Source of the DNA: Rosa chinensis
Lineage: Eukaryota > Streptophyta > Magnoliopsida > Rosales > Rosaceae
Length of the DNA stretch: 64,000 nucleotides
Assembly (NCBI RefSeq): GCF_002994745.2
Contig: NC_037091.1
Span: 30,138,289-30,202,288, forward strand
Reading direction: 5' to 3'
This document shows, piece by piece, positions 47,696 through 64,000 of this stretch; the stretch's first letter is position 1; each line of letters opens with the position of its first letter. The position numbers were made by a program, and so were the translations under genes. The notes beneath the pieces were generated by a model. It searched no databases. It was not told where the DNA came from and was given only the letters and a program-made list of their open reading frames with translations.

Positions 47696-48167
47696 TACTC
47701 TAAGTTGAAGAAGAAACTGACGACGGAAGACAAAATGAATAAGGAAAGCAAGCAAGTTGAACAAGATTTTGATTCAGAGGAAGACTTTGATATGCTAGAT
47801 ATAGACGCATTAGATGGTTCTACCAATTTAAGAAGGACTGTAAGTATGCTGGGAGGTGGGATATTTGAAGAGAAAAAGGAGAAGACCATGGAAGATTTTG
47901 TTCAGAGGCTAGCTTTCCCAATTCTCAGGGCCATCTGATCATAAGAAAAAAAAAATCAACTTAAACAAACCAATTGTTGAAGCACAAACTGCAGAAGAAG
48001 TATTGGAGGTTACTGCTGAGACAATCATGGCTGTGGGGAAAGGCTTGAGTCCTTGACCCCTCTCTCCTTTGAACATTGCCATTGCTCTTCATCGAGTTGC
48101 TAAGAATATGGAGAAAGTTTCGATGCTAGAGACACGTAGGCTAGCTTTTGTTGATCATGATCTTTGA
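47696..48167 (+). pseudogene. RAP-domain chloroplast protein gene fragment
   Basis: First frame 47696-47938: a charged segment with DSEEDFDMLDIDALDGS and TMEDFVQRLA. After a frameshift near 47930-47945, the second frame reads INLNKPIVEAQTAEEVLEVT, then AETIMAVGKGLSP, stop (TGA 48054-48056), PLSPLNIAIALHRVAKNMEK, RRLAF, stop. This corresponds to the N-terminal third of plant RAP-domain chloroplast rRNA-maturation proteins as I recall them. The C-terminal repeats and RAP domain are absent. Frameshift and stop make it a dead fragment, perhaps mobilised by nearby transposons. Confidence 0.65.
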
Positions 48168-48463
48168 GCATAAAATGTAGATATGAAGGGCAAAAAATGC
48201 TAGAGAAAGGTTAGATCACTTTGTTGAGCATGATCTTTTAGCATGGTAGTTAATTAATTAAGTATGTTACCAAAGTGTAGATTACTATTACTACTGTGTG
48301 AGGAAATAAATGCATATACATGTACATTAGCCTAGATATCTTTAATAATTAGAGAGCATTCTAATGATTACATAAAATGCAGACATGAACAGTAAAAAAA
48401 ATCATACTTATTTTTCCTAAGTATCAAAGTGAATGTATAAAGTTTATGAAGTTAATAAAAAAG

Positions 48464-48998
48464 GTTAAATACTGTTTACTCCCTGAACTTTCAGGGAAAA
48501 AACAGTTCGGTCCCTGCCTTTTCAATTTCACACGTTTACTCTCTCATCTCTCAATTTTGGACCAATAGGTCCAATTTGTTATTCTCCGACCAAAAATATC
48601 TATTCTACCCTCAAATTTTTTAATTAATTAATTAATTTTTTTTGAAAAGATTTTTTTCTCTTTTGTTTTTTTTTTCTTTTTTCTTTTTTTGATTGAGCAC
48701 ATGAAGAGAGGTTTTGTGTTTCGGATTGATTTGGTCGCTTTAGAAATTTTGATGTTGAAGGAGAAGAGAGATGGAAGAAGAAGAGATAAACAGAAAAGGA
48801 AAAAAAAAGATAAAAAAAATAAATTAAGAAAAAGAAAAAAGATGAACTGAGGGTATAATAGACATTTTAATAGAGTTTTTTGACGGAATGGACCTATTGG
48901 TTCAAAATTGAGAGATGAGGGAGTAAACGTGTGAAACTAAAAAGGCAGGAACTGAACTGTTTTTTCCCTGAAAGTTCGAGGAGTAAATAGTATTTAAC
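48464..48998. mobile_element. TIR MITE, Mutator-like
   Basis: About 530 bp with inverted arms: left GGTTAAATACTGTTTACTCC, right (reverse complement) GTTAAATACTATTTACTCC. Both continue through a CAGGGAAAAAACAGTTC-type block, then TTTGGACCAATAGGTCC on the left mirrored by GGACCTATTGGTTCAAAAT on the right. TSD not resolved because the flanks are A-rich. Superfamily is therefore a guess from the long TIRs. Confidence 0.75.
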
Positions 48999-48999
48999 A

Positions 49000-49898
49000 A
49001 AAATGTAACAAAAGTAGGTTGTTACCGGTGGAGTTGGAGGACAACCACTTATAACCTGCAAGAATGAAAGAAATACAATAAAAAAAATTATCAGTAACCA
49101 TCAGAGAGCATTGGATTCTCTAATCAGAAAAGTCAATTTTTATTAGAATCTCTATCAAAACTTGATTTTAAAGTTAGTGAAGTGCATGGAATACTTATGA
49201 GGAATCATTAGAATTGATCTGTCCTTCTGGGCAGATTTTTATTGTGGATTTGTGGGTCTTTAAATAATTTAGAGCAGCAGGTCACGTTCTTAGAGAGAGA
49301 GAGAAAGAAAACTAAAAACCCAGAAAGCCAAAATTAACCAAGCAAAACCGCAATAAGGCTCTCTTTTTCATATATACATAACTCAACCTCTCTCTCACTC
49401 TCACTGTCCCTATATCTTCATTCACTATGTGATGTGGAAATTAATCTCCTAATTTTGTTCTTGACATGATCGCGTACTTTTAAAGCCTCAAGACATAAAC
49501 AAGGATTCAAAGTAGGGTACTATAGTTTCAATTACAAACCAAACACAATTGATACACTCCATAGTTTCCATCATGGACAAAACCCATGCGATAAAATTTC
49601 AATGTCTTGAACTGCTTAAAAATTTTACCTTATTTATTCCAGCAATCAAATCATCTCGATTGTCTTATAAAGGTTCCTTCACATCTAGAAGAAAAAATTA
49701 AGATTAACCTAAAGCCACCAACATACTCTAGTACTACTGGAAATAATAAAAAAAAAAAAACCAAAAGCGTCAAACAAAGTTGATATCAGGCCAGAGTAAT
49801 CTACCCATCTACCCATTTTAACTAATTAGCAGCACAAAAATACACTTCCTCAAGATCAAACAAAGCATGATTTTCCCAACATGGTCTTCATTTTGAGC
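49000..49898. other. Spacer, no gene seen
   Basis: Contains the second copy (49380-49475) of the dispersed duplicate seen at 42538-42640 and otherwise AT-rich non-coding sequence. Confidence 0.45.
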
Positions 49899-51036
49899 AT
49901 TAATTTAGCCCCCTATGAAGAACCCTTTTTGGACTTTGCCTTCAGAAAGTGTAAGGACGATGTCAAGGTTACAACAAACAATAGATCATAAATTTCAGGG
50001 GAACCCAAGAATTTAACTCATCACTGAAACCCCAAATCAGTCATGCACAAAGAAGGGAATCGAATTTGACAAACGCTAAATCTTTCAAACCGAATCGAAT
50101 TTGACAAAAACCCAACAAAGAAACCCTAAATCGAAGAAAAACTGACACAATCATGACATGCAGAATTGATTGAGATGCAGCATCAATATCAGAACTAAAA
50201 TTGCCCCCAAATCAGTTGAAGCTGATGGAGTCTGAGTCGGTTGCGCAATTCTTAGCCAACAGCGTAGCAGGTGGAATCTGGGTCGTAGATGCTAACAAAC
50301 AGCAGCACTTCCTTCGCCATCTCTCTCTCTCCACCTCTCTGTGGAGTGAAGTAGCAAACACACGATAGCACGGAGCAGTACGCCAGGTGTCGAGGTAAGA
50401 AATAGCAGGTAGGGGCAAAATCATCTTTTCATCCATGACCGGCTCAGCTGGAGCCGTCACCGTTCATAGGCATTAATTTAGCCCCCTGAAGAACCCTTTT
50501 TGGACTTTGCCTTCAGAAAGTGTAAGGACGATGTCATGGTCACAACAAACAATAGATCATAAATTCCAGGGGAACCAAAGATTTTAACTCATCACCGAAA
50601 CCCCAAATCAGTCATGAACAAAGAAGGGAATCGAATTTGACAAACGCTAAATCTTTCAAACCGAATCGAATTTGACAAAAACCCAACAAAGAAACCCTAA
50701 ATCGAAGAAAAACTGACACAATCATGACATGCAGAATTGATTGAGATGCAGCGTCAATATCAGAACCAAAATTACCCCCAAATCAGTTGAAGCTGATGGA
50801 GTGTCTGAGTCGGTTGCGCAATTCTCAGCCAACAGCGTAGCAGGTGGAATCTGAGTCGTAGATGCTAACAAACAGCAGCACTTCCTTCGCCATCTCTCTC
50901 TCTCTCCACCTCTCTGTGGAGTGAAGTAGTAAAGACACGATAGCACGGAGCAATACGCCAGGTGTCGAGGCAAGAAACAGCAGGTAGGGGCAAAATTGTC
51001 TTTTCATCCATGACCGACTTGGCTGGAGCTGTCATT
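49899..51036. repeat. Two-copy tandem duplication (about 570 bp per unit) upstream of CDKC
   Basis: Unit 1 is 49899-50469 and unit 2 is 50470 to about 51036. Both start gcattaatttagcccc and proceed in step (e.g. gaaaccctaaatcgaag, tcggttgcgcaattc) to a shared ending ccatgaccg...ggctggagc. Differences are scattered single bases and small indels. Each unit carries, on minus, a short frame MAKEVLLFVSIYD that stops after about 22 codons. It sits 560 bp upstream of the CDKC ATG and may overlap its promoter. Confidence 0.9.
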
Positions 51037-51484
51037 GTATATAGTAAATTTTGACAATATATTAAGCCATGAGATAAATATTCTTCTCAAAAAAAAAAAA
51101 AAAAAAGAAGAAGAGCCAAGTGAGAAATATGTGAAAATATAATGGCAGGAAGACCATCTTTGCCAGTTTGCCTTTTAAAATCATAACCCGAAGGATCTCT
51201 CGGGTCGGGTATTGAATGGAATTAACAAAAAGGTCGGTTTCAGATTGGAATAGTCTCCGCTCCATCTCTCTCCTTGCTCAAGCTGAAGAAGCAGAGCTAG
51301 GGTTTTCTCCCACTGACTAGTATCGGATTCTCCTCCTCTTTCCCTTATTTCTCACCTTAATTGCGAAATCTGAGATTGAAGCACCACAGAGAGAGAGCAT
51401 AGCTATTCAAAAAGATTTACACTTTGTTGTTCTTCTGCTTGCATTTCAGAACCACCACACCACTGGGATTGAGACTTGGTTCAG

Positions 51485-51555
51485 GTATCCCCTGCAACTT
51501 TCTTTCTTCGCGTTTCTTCTGTTTCGGGTATCCAATGTCATTTTTTGCGTTTCAG
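51485..51555 (+). other. 5'UTR intron of the CDKC gene (probable)
   Basis: A GGTTCAG|GTATCC donor at 51485 and a GCGTTTCAG acceptor at 51555 enclose a T-rich 71-bp stretch before the ATG at 51598. Leader introns are common in plant housekeeping genes. Inferred from splice signals only. Confidence 0.55.
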
Positions 51556-51597
51556 AGACGTCAATTGGGCAACAAGTGAGGTAGAAGAAGGGGGGAA

Positions 51598-58050
<6,453 letters not shown>

Positions 58051-58059
58051 CTGTTGCTG

Positions 58060-59240
58060 TGGTTATTAGATGTTGTGGTATCGTGACATTAACCCTCGGT
58101 ACAAGGGATGTGAGCCAGAATGGTTTAGAAAATGTTATTTACAGATGTGGGAGAGAAGTGTTGTCCAACTGTTATATGATTGCCACAAGATACGACCGAT
58201 TTATATGTAAAATATATTTAAAGTCAGAGTTTATCTACTTTTTACCTGGAATCAGGTTCTCTTATTGAGTATGGAAATATACAAAGTGCTCGAAGGGGGA
58301 ATGTTATGAATTCTGTTGATTGGTATATCCTTAGAGTTAGGCGATTATGCTGGAGGGCTCATGTTTGAATTGTCGTAAGATTGTGTTTTTTTTTTTTGAA
58401 ACGGTCGTAAGATTGTGCTTTTAATTTTTATCTGATTTGCGGCTGTGAAATACAGTGTCAACTCTGGTGACGAGTTTTTGGATCTTGAGGTGCTGATGAG
58501 AAAATTTGTTACTTGTATTTATTGAATAAGTGAGCCAAGTATTCACTTGAGGTGGTAACTAGGTGAAGTCAAGGTCCTCGTTAGAGTAAAATAAGTGCTC
58601 ATTTGAATAATTAAGTTTTAAAACTAGTAATTGTATGTATGTCTTTGTAGATTTCCATGTATGTTATGTTATTGTGGGTATATTTTATTGTTCTTTTTTA
58701 TTTTATCAAACTAGAGTAAGCCAATTACGATCGGCAGAAATCTTTGTGAAGAGTATACTTTCCTCTTTTTCCGTCGTATTTGGTTGATCTTTGCCGGTAC
58801 TCTCTCTTGTTGTTTTACATTTGTTTATGAATCCAACAGAGGGAGAAGTTTCCACGTTTGTGCATGGGTATTTGATTGGCTAGCTTTTGACAGACTGCCG
58901 GATCGGGTCTCTACCCGGACCCGATGTGAGGGGATTATGAATACCCTCTACAGACTTACAGGTCTAAGAAAAAGGATTATGTTGCAATTTTGTAGTTACA
59001 TAATGCATGTTATGAATTAGAAGAGCAAAGTGGGTGTCGTGGGATGTGACATTTCGTGTACCAAGTACTCTAGCGATCGAAAGTATCCAAAATTGAAACT
59101 TGAGATTCTTTTATTTTGTGAATTGGAAATGTACTATTTCTTCGGGTCATTATGAATTATTTATGCTTGACCAAAACAAAAACACAATACGAGCCAACTG
59201 AGTAATGCCCTTGCTCTTCTCAATATCAGATGCCAACCCC
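58060..59240. other. 3' region between convergent CDKC and peroxidase genes
   Basis: Contains the CDKC 3'UTR (probably to about 58270) and the peroxidase 3'UTR near 59150-59240. No other gene or element seen. Confidence 0.5.
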
Positions 59241-59243
59241 ATC

Positions 59244-60934
59244 CTAGTGGTTTGGAACTCGGCAATTCCGGCGTATCTCTCCCTGGTTACCTGTCAAAAC
59301 CTTGATAGCACCCATTCTGCTCATTGAGTAAGCATATGACCTCCGAAAATCTTCAAAACCAGCAGCAAACTCATCGGTGATATCCTTGGTGTCTTCACCA
59401 AACAGTAGCTGCTGGTCGACTCCCAGCACAGCTTTCTTGGATAAAACTCTGGAGTAGTAGGATTGTGTAAAATTGTAATTGGCCCCAGATTGGGGGTTTA
59501 GGTACACCAGCGGGTCACTCTGTCCCTTTGTAGTTCTTGGTGGGCATAACTTCCTCATGGAGGATAAGAATGAGGGTTCCATGCTTGGGTCTGGCTTGTT
59601 TGTGCCATTAAAATTGTAGAGCCGATCCAAAATGAAGCTACAATGTGTTTTACCCATTGAATGTGAACCTGAACGTAAAACAGAAAACCTTAAATTTAAA
59701 CCGGTGTTAACATACCATAGTCTTCTCCGTCAATTTGATATTTTACTCGTGTACGTTTGTTTGTTTTGTTTGATTTTACCAGTACGTAGTTGATTGCCAA
59801 CACATGTTTTCAATTATAAGAACAAGGAATGACTAATTTTTTTGGCTAACAAGAACATGGAGTGGTTTAAAAAAAAAAAAGGTTGGGGTATTGGCTGAAG
59901 AAAAAGTTTTGCTCACCTAGTAGAGTAGTCATATCCAATACATTCAAGCCTCTGGATTTGAAGTAGTCAAGTGAAGCCTGCCATGAAATGGAGGGTGAGG
60001 GAAGGTCGACTGATGATCTGCTTGATGTTAGGCCGTCCCTTCGGCCTGTAAGAACAGGATAAGACGGTGCACCAGCCTGTAAGATGGATTGATGGAGTAA
60101 TTAAATTTATGCGTAATTCCCAGAAATATTATAGAGTTCAATGCAAATTTGAATTAAAATGAAATGAAATTAGCAAGAGCTGGAGTACCAAATGAACAGC
60201 ATCCCTGGTGGCAAGGTTGAGAATATCAGCACACGAGACGGCACCGGGGCAGTAATGTTCAAGAACTTTTTTGACTTTGTCGATGAAATAGAAACCTCCC
60301 AGTCCCCAATTCTGTGATGCTGTTTTCTCAGAGTTTGGACCATCCAGCAGTACTGATGCATCACAACCCTGCATTTAAATTTAACGTCATTGACTACAAA
60401 TTCCAATCCTCTAATTGTTTATATGTATAAATTAATTGATAAATTATAAGCAAGCAGTATACACAGACATATATTTTAGTTATGCTCAGAAGCGGGAAGA
60501 TAGAAGTGTGTGTTATTTATTAATAATGTTTGCAAATTTGAGTACCAGCTGTCGAAGACTACATGCAGCTTGGCAAGACTACACAATTTATGATGGGATG
60601 ATGAACACTAAATATATAATTCGAGCAAAAGATGGAGAAAAGAAACAAACAGTTGATGGGTACGTACAGTTACGAAGCAGTCAGAGTAGAGCAACCGGAG
60701 AAGCTTAGCGGTGATGCTTTTATCCTGGTCCCAAAACTTCTTGACCTGGTGCTGGATGAAAGCTTCTGCATCGCGGCATGTGTTAGTGACTTTATAGTAA
60801 TGCCAGGTCAACTTGTTTTGCTTTGGTGGTGGTGGTGGTGGTTTTGAAGAAGGAGCCAAGGTCGCCGACGAACACAGAGACACTAGAAGTGGAAGGACCA
60901 CAAGAAACACAAATATTCTTTCGTTTCTTGTCAT
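59244..60934 (-). CDS. Class III peroxidase with Ser at the distal His position
   Basis: Secreted heme peroxidase family (cell wall or apoplast). Four exons, the classic class III layout: 60934-60668, 60368-60189, 60076-59917, 59668-59244; 343 residues. Signal peptide about 1-24 ([15 protein letters not shown]), then a proline run (32-37) before the mature domain. Conserved: distal Arg80, [34 protein letters not shown], proximal heme-ligand His205 in GSHSMG, and C-terminal IRRNCRVPN. The distal motif reads RLLYSDCFV where the family has RLHFHDCFV, so the acid-base catalytic His is Ser84. Similarity appears closest to the peroxidase 61 group (family memory). Frame fully open, so the gene looks maintained, but ordinary peroxidase cycling should be impaired. 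Confidence 0.94.
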
Positions 60935-61031
60935 TTTCTTCTTCTCCTCCCACCAAGAACTTAGCTACTTACGCTGTGTGCTGCTATGTATCTAACACTA
61001 ACAAGTATATACAACCCTTACGAGATAGCTT

Positions 61032-61042
61032 GTATATATATC
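61032..61042 (-). promoter_or_regulatory. TATA box of the peroxidase gene
   Basis: ATATATATACA on the minus strand, about 100 bp upstream of the ATG at 60934, the usual distance for a short plant leader. Confidence 0.5.
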
Positions 61043-61099
61043 AGATCAAAGAAGAACCGAAACCGACCTATGCTGCCATCCAATTAAGTATTGTTAATA

Positions 61100-61781
61100 A
61101 AGGCCGGCACAGTGTGAAAGGAGAGTTGGGGGAGGCACATGGCCAGTGGAATTTGCATTCATTCTACTCTACGCCATCGATATACTCTTTCTCAACTGGT
61201 GTGCTGTGCCCTAACCCAAATTCAAACTTAATCAATCGTAGTCAGCAAGGAATACGCAAGTCTGCATGGGTTTGTGAGCTAAGCAGCTGGCCTTCCTTCC
61301 TGGCCTTTATTGGGGGACACATTTTAGTCTTGCTATCACAAATTTTGTGATCCCATCAAAGCCTTTTACACGCCCCAAGTACATAATAAATTATAGGGGA
61401 CACACCGCCCCAAGTTTCCATGCCCCAACCCAGAATTTGTTTTCTGTACGTATGCGATCTGGCCTTGAATGTGATGTGAAGTGAATGAGCACTATATTCT
61501 TGTTTTACTCAATCTCTGCCAACCAGACCGCATCAACTCGGACTGCCGCTGATAACCCACGTCTTGCTCTCTAGTGTCGGCTGTCTCGCCGACGACGTTG
61601 CTCTCTCTTACGTCTTCTCATATCCTAAAGGGAAGGAAAATAAGAGAGTGAAATAGAAAAGGGTTAAAAGAAGCTGCTAATTCGTAAAACTCTATCATCT
61701 TGATGTATGGCCCATCTTGAATTCTTGATATAAAAAATGCCAAGTTTTGTTAAAAAGACCTCACTAGCTAGCAATATTGAA
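61100..61781. other. Peroxidase upstream region, no gene seen
   Basis: Upstream flank of the peroxidase up to the copia LTR. The ORF 60823-61350 on plus is antisense to exon 1 and the promoter and is not supported. Confidence 0.5.
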
Positions 61782-61786
61782 ACTCT

Positions 61787-61999
61787 TGTTTAAGAATAAG
61801 AGATTCGAGAGAAGATGTAGAGAGAATTATTGCATGTATTATTCATTGATAATAGGAGCCTTATATATAGGGATTATAAAGTACAATTTCTTGGAATAGA
61901 AAGATTTTTATTCTAATTTGAATTGGGAATTCTCTCATATTACAACTATAGAGCTAATCCTAGTTTGACAAGGCACACAAAAGTCAACATTCTTCAACA
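61787..61999 (-). mobile_element. 3' LTR of a Ty1/copia retrotransposon
   Basis: 213 bp, minus orientation, starting TGTTGAAGAATG and ending TTCTTAAACA. A TATA-like ctatatataagg lies on minus near 61863-61874. The polypurine tract (acaagggggaa on minus) lies immediately 5' of it at 62000-62010, as required for a 3' LTR. The expected 5-bp TSD on this side is actct (61782-61786); its partner is beyond the right edge. Confidence 0.85.
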
Positions 62000-62206
62000 T
62001 TCCCCCTTGTGCCGCTCAAACTTGGTAATGACACTTCAATCGTTGCCTCGTTAAAAACCTTGCTCGAGTAATAAAAACCCTGTGGGACAAAAACAACCTC
62101 GAGGAGGAGAAAAAGAGTACAACACGTCATTCACTCTTCGAGATCGAACATTTAGACATCATGCCTCCCCCTGATGTCGACATCTCCCCCTGATTGCTAT
62201 ATATAA

Positions 62207-64000
62207 TCATGGGAGTTCGGATAATTTTCTCAATCTGATATTTTGAACATGTTTTTTGAAGGTGGATTTGGGTAACAACTTAGTGAATAAGTCCGCTACA
62301 TCATCCTCTGATACGATTTGATTCACTTCAATCTTTAGAAGTGATTGTTGTTGCTGATTATAAAAGAATTTAGGCGATATATGTTTGGTGTTGTCGCTTT
62401 TGATGAAACCTAACTTCATTTGTTCAATACAGACTGCATTATCCTCATAAATGCATGTAGGTTCATCTATGGTAGACTTCAAACTACAAGTTTCTCAAAT
62501 ATGTCTGATTACAGACCTTAGCCATATGCACTCACGCACAGCTTCATGTAGAGCAATAATCTCTGCATGATTTGATGAAGTAGCAACAAGGGTCTATTTT
62601 GTAGACCTCTATGATATCATCGGTTTGGGAGCAACCTTTGTGAGAGTCAGAGAGGTACCATGCATAAGTAAAACTCATCAAAACATCACCATCATTTTGA
62701 TAGAGTGGAGGGCGTAACGCTGACCACGCCGCCGCCGCCGGCAACATGGCCGGTCACACGGTCTTAGACTGCACCACTTGGGCCAATGAGGTCCAATCTC
62801 ATTCTTCCGTCATTCCTTTCTCTCTGTAGGGATAAAATAAGCCCATATTGATCATACTTTTTAAGTATCAAAAGATTGCCTTTACACCAGTCCAATGGTG
62901 GCGTATTGATGCAGAGCTATGTCTAGCTAACAAGTTCACTGTGAATGAGATGTCCGGTCTTGTGCATTGAGCTAAATACAATAATGCACCTATTGCACTT
63001 AGATAGGGCATTTCAGCCTCTAAAATGTCTTCGTCCTCATGCTTTGGACTAAACGGATCTTTTCCAGGCTTAAGAATACGACCAATCATGGGAGTACTCA
63101 CGGGCTTCACTTTATCTTCATTAAAGCACCTTAATATTTCTGAGCATATGCTGACTGATGGATCAATATCCCATCACTACGGTGCTCGAGTTCTAATTCG
63201 AGACAAAACTGTGTTTTCCCAAGATCTTTCATCTCAAATTCAGATTTCAAGTACTTAGCAGTTTCCTTTAACTCATCTAGAGTTTTAATTAGGCTCATGT
63301 CATCAATATAAACTGCTACAATCGCAAATCTAAAACTTGTCCTTTTAATGAACAGCGCATGGGCATATTTCATTGTTGACATATCCCTTCCCAATCAAGT
63401 AGTTACTTAGACAGTTATACCACATCCATCCGGATTGTTTCAATCTATATAGTGAGCATTTTAATCTTATTGAAAACGGGCTCTGTGGTTTAGAGCCACT
63501 TGATTTGGGTCATTGAAGTCCATCTGGAACCTTCATATATATCTCTGAATCTAGATCCCCATAGAGATATGCTGTAACCACATCCATAAGCTGCATGTCA
63601 AGTTTTTTAAAAACTGCCAAACTGACAAAGAAGAGGAACGTTATAACGTCCATTACGGGAGAATATGTCTCCTCGTACTCGATTTCAGGGTGTTGTGAGA
63701 CACCTTGCGCAACAAGGCGGGCTTTATATCTAACAACCTCATTTTTCTCATTACACTTTCTAATAAAGACCCACTTATGGCCAACAAGCTTTACACTTGG
63801 AGGTGTCAGCGTTACTGGCTAGTGAATCCAATTCAGCTTGGATTGCATCTTTCTATTTAGTCCAATCCTCTCTTCGTTGACATTCTTCAACAGAGCGAGG
63901 TTCGATAACATCATACTCTATAATTTCTTTTGCAACAGAATATGCAAAGGCATCATCAATAGTAATAGAGTCTTTATTCAGTCTCATGTACACTAGTGTA
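62207..64000 (-). pseudogene. Ty1/copia polyprotein remnant (reverse transcriptase-RNase H), partial
   Basis: Read right to left on minus: a degraded RT upstream part (about 63990-63420), RT palm with AVYIDDM at about 63300 (YxDD-type active site) and KSEFEMKDLGKTQFCLELEL, the connection domain (63110-62868: MPYLSAIGALLYLAQCTRPDISFTVN), and RNase H (YLSDSHKGCSQT near 62650; IYEDNAVCIEQMKLGFIKSD..KHISPKFF; DVADLFTKLLP ending at 62207). Stops and frameshifts interrupt it throughout, and a GC-rich foreign-looking stretch lies near 62700-62760. The 5' half and 5' LTR are beyond the window. Domain order and CTRPDI/DLFTK motifs are copia-specific. Confidence 0.88.

Noticed and set aside
60823..61350. 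175-codon plus ORF overlapping peroxidase exon 1
   Set aside because: Antisense to the peroxidase start; the initial valine run is the reverse of the proline codons.
62690..62760. GC-rich insert in the copia RNase H region
   Set aside because: Short and without repeats or duplication; may be divergence rather than an insertion.

Overview
The window is nuclear DNA of a flowering plant (eudicot). The genes are intron-rich with GT-AG splice sites, the protein families are plant-specific (CDKC kinase, class III peroxidase, plant CMP-sialic-acid-transporter-like nucleotide-sugar carrier), the spacers are AT-rich, and transposons and microsatellites are dense. The gene set and retroelement style suggest Rosaceae (rose/strawberry/Prunus side). 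That placement is an impression and was not tested by any search.

Layout. (1) 454-8020, minus strand: a 12-exon nucleotide-sugar transporter whose last exon lies beyond the left edge. (2) 8.5-12.2 kb: spacer with a 575-bp hAT MITE and a 1.17-kb Mutator-type TIR element, both with perfect target-site duplications (TSDs). (3) 12.5-13.6 kb, minus: a single-exon RING-H2 E3 ligase gene interrupted by one in-frame stop. (4) 15.1-16.2 kb: debris of a LINE (ORF1-like piece on plus, RNase H-like piece on minus). (5) 16.65-30.0 kb: one MuDR/MULE transposon with about 200-bp inverted repeats, whose transposase is decayed and split by an LTR-type insertion. That insertion carries two further LTR-type insertions, and one of those carries a fourth. 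Each LTR-type layer is delimited by TG..CA ends and its own 5-bp TSD. (6) 30.78-42.44 kb: an 11.7-kb CACTA element (3-bp TSD) without visible transposase. It carries pieces resembling cellular genes (MED7, N-acetylglutamate kinase), a hAT MITE, and a solo LTR nested in another solo LTR. (7) 42.85-46.90 kb: a third copy of the LTR family seen in region 5, inverted and interrupted by a 2-kb foldback Mutator-type element with a 9-bp TSD. (8) 47.7-48.2 kb: a broken fragment of a RAP-domain chloroplast protein gene, then a 0.5-kb TIR element and a 570-bp tandem duplication. (9) 51.6-58.05 kb, plus: a complete 12-exon CDKC-type cyclin-dependent kinase, including a 30-nt exon followed by a GC-AG intron. 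(10) 59.24-60.93 kb, minus (convergent with CDKC): a complete 4-exon class III peroxidase in which serine occupies the distal catalytic histidine position. (11) 61.79 kb to the right edge, minus: the 3' end of a decayed Ty1/copia retrotransposon (LTR, polypurine tract, RNase H and reverse transcriptase).

The host genes (transporter, RING, CDKC, peroxidase) show no functional clustering; they are ordinary plant genes separated by transposon blocks. No new defence or biosynthetic system was found. The most unusual content is the transposon architecture (four-deep nesting with every junction readable, and gene pieces inside a CACTA element) and the peroxidase active-site substitution.
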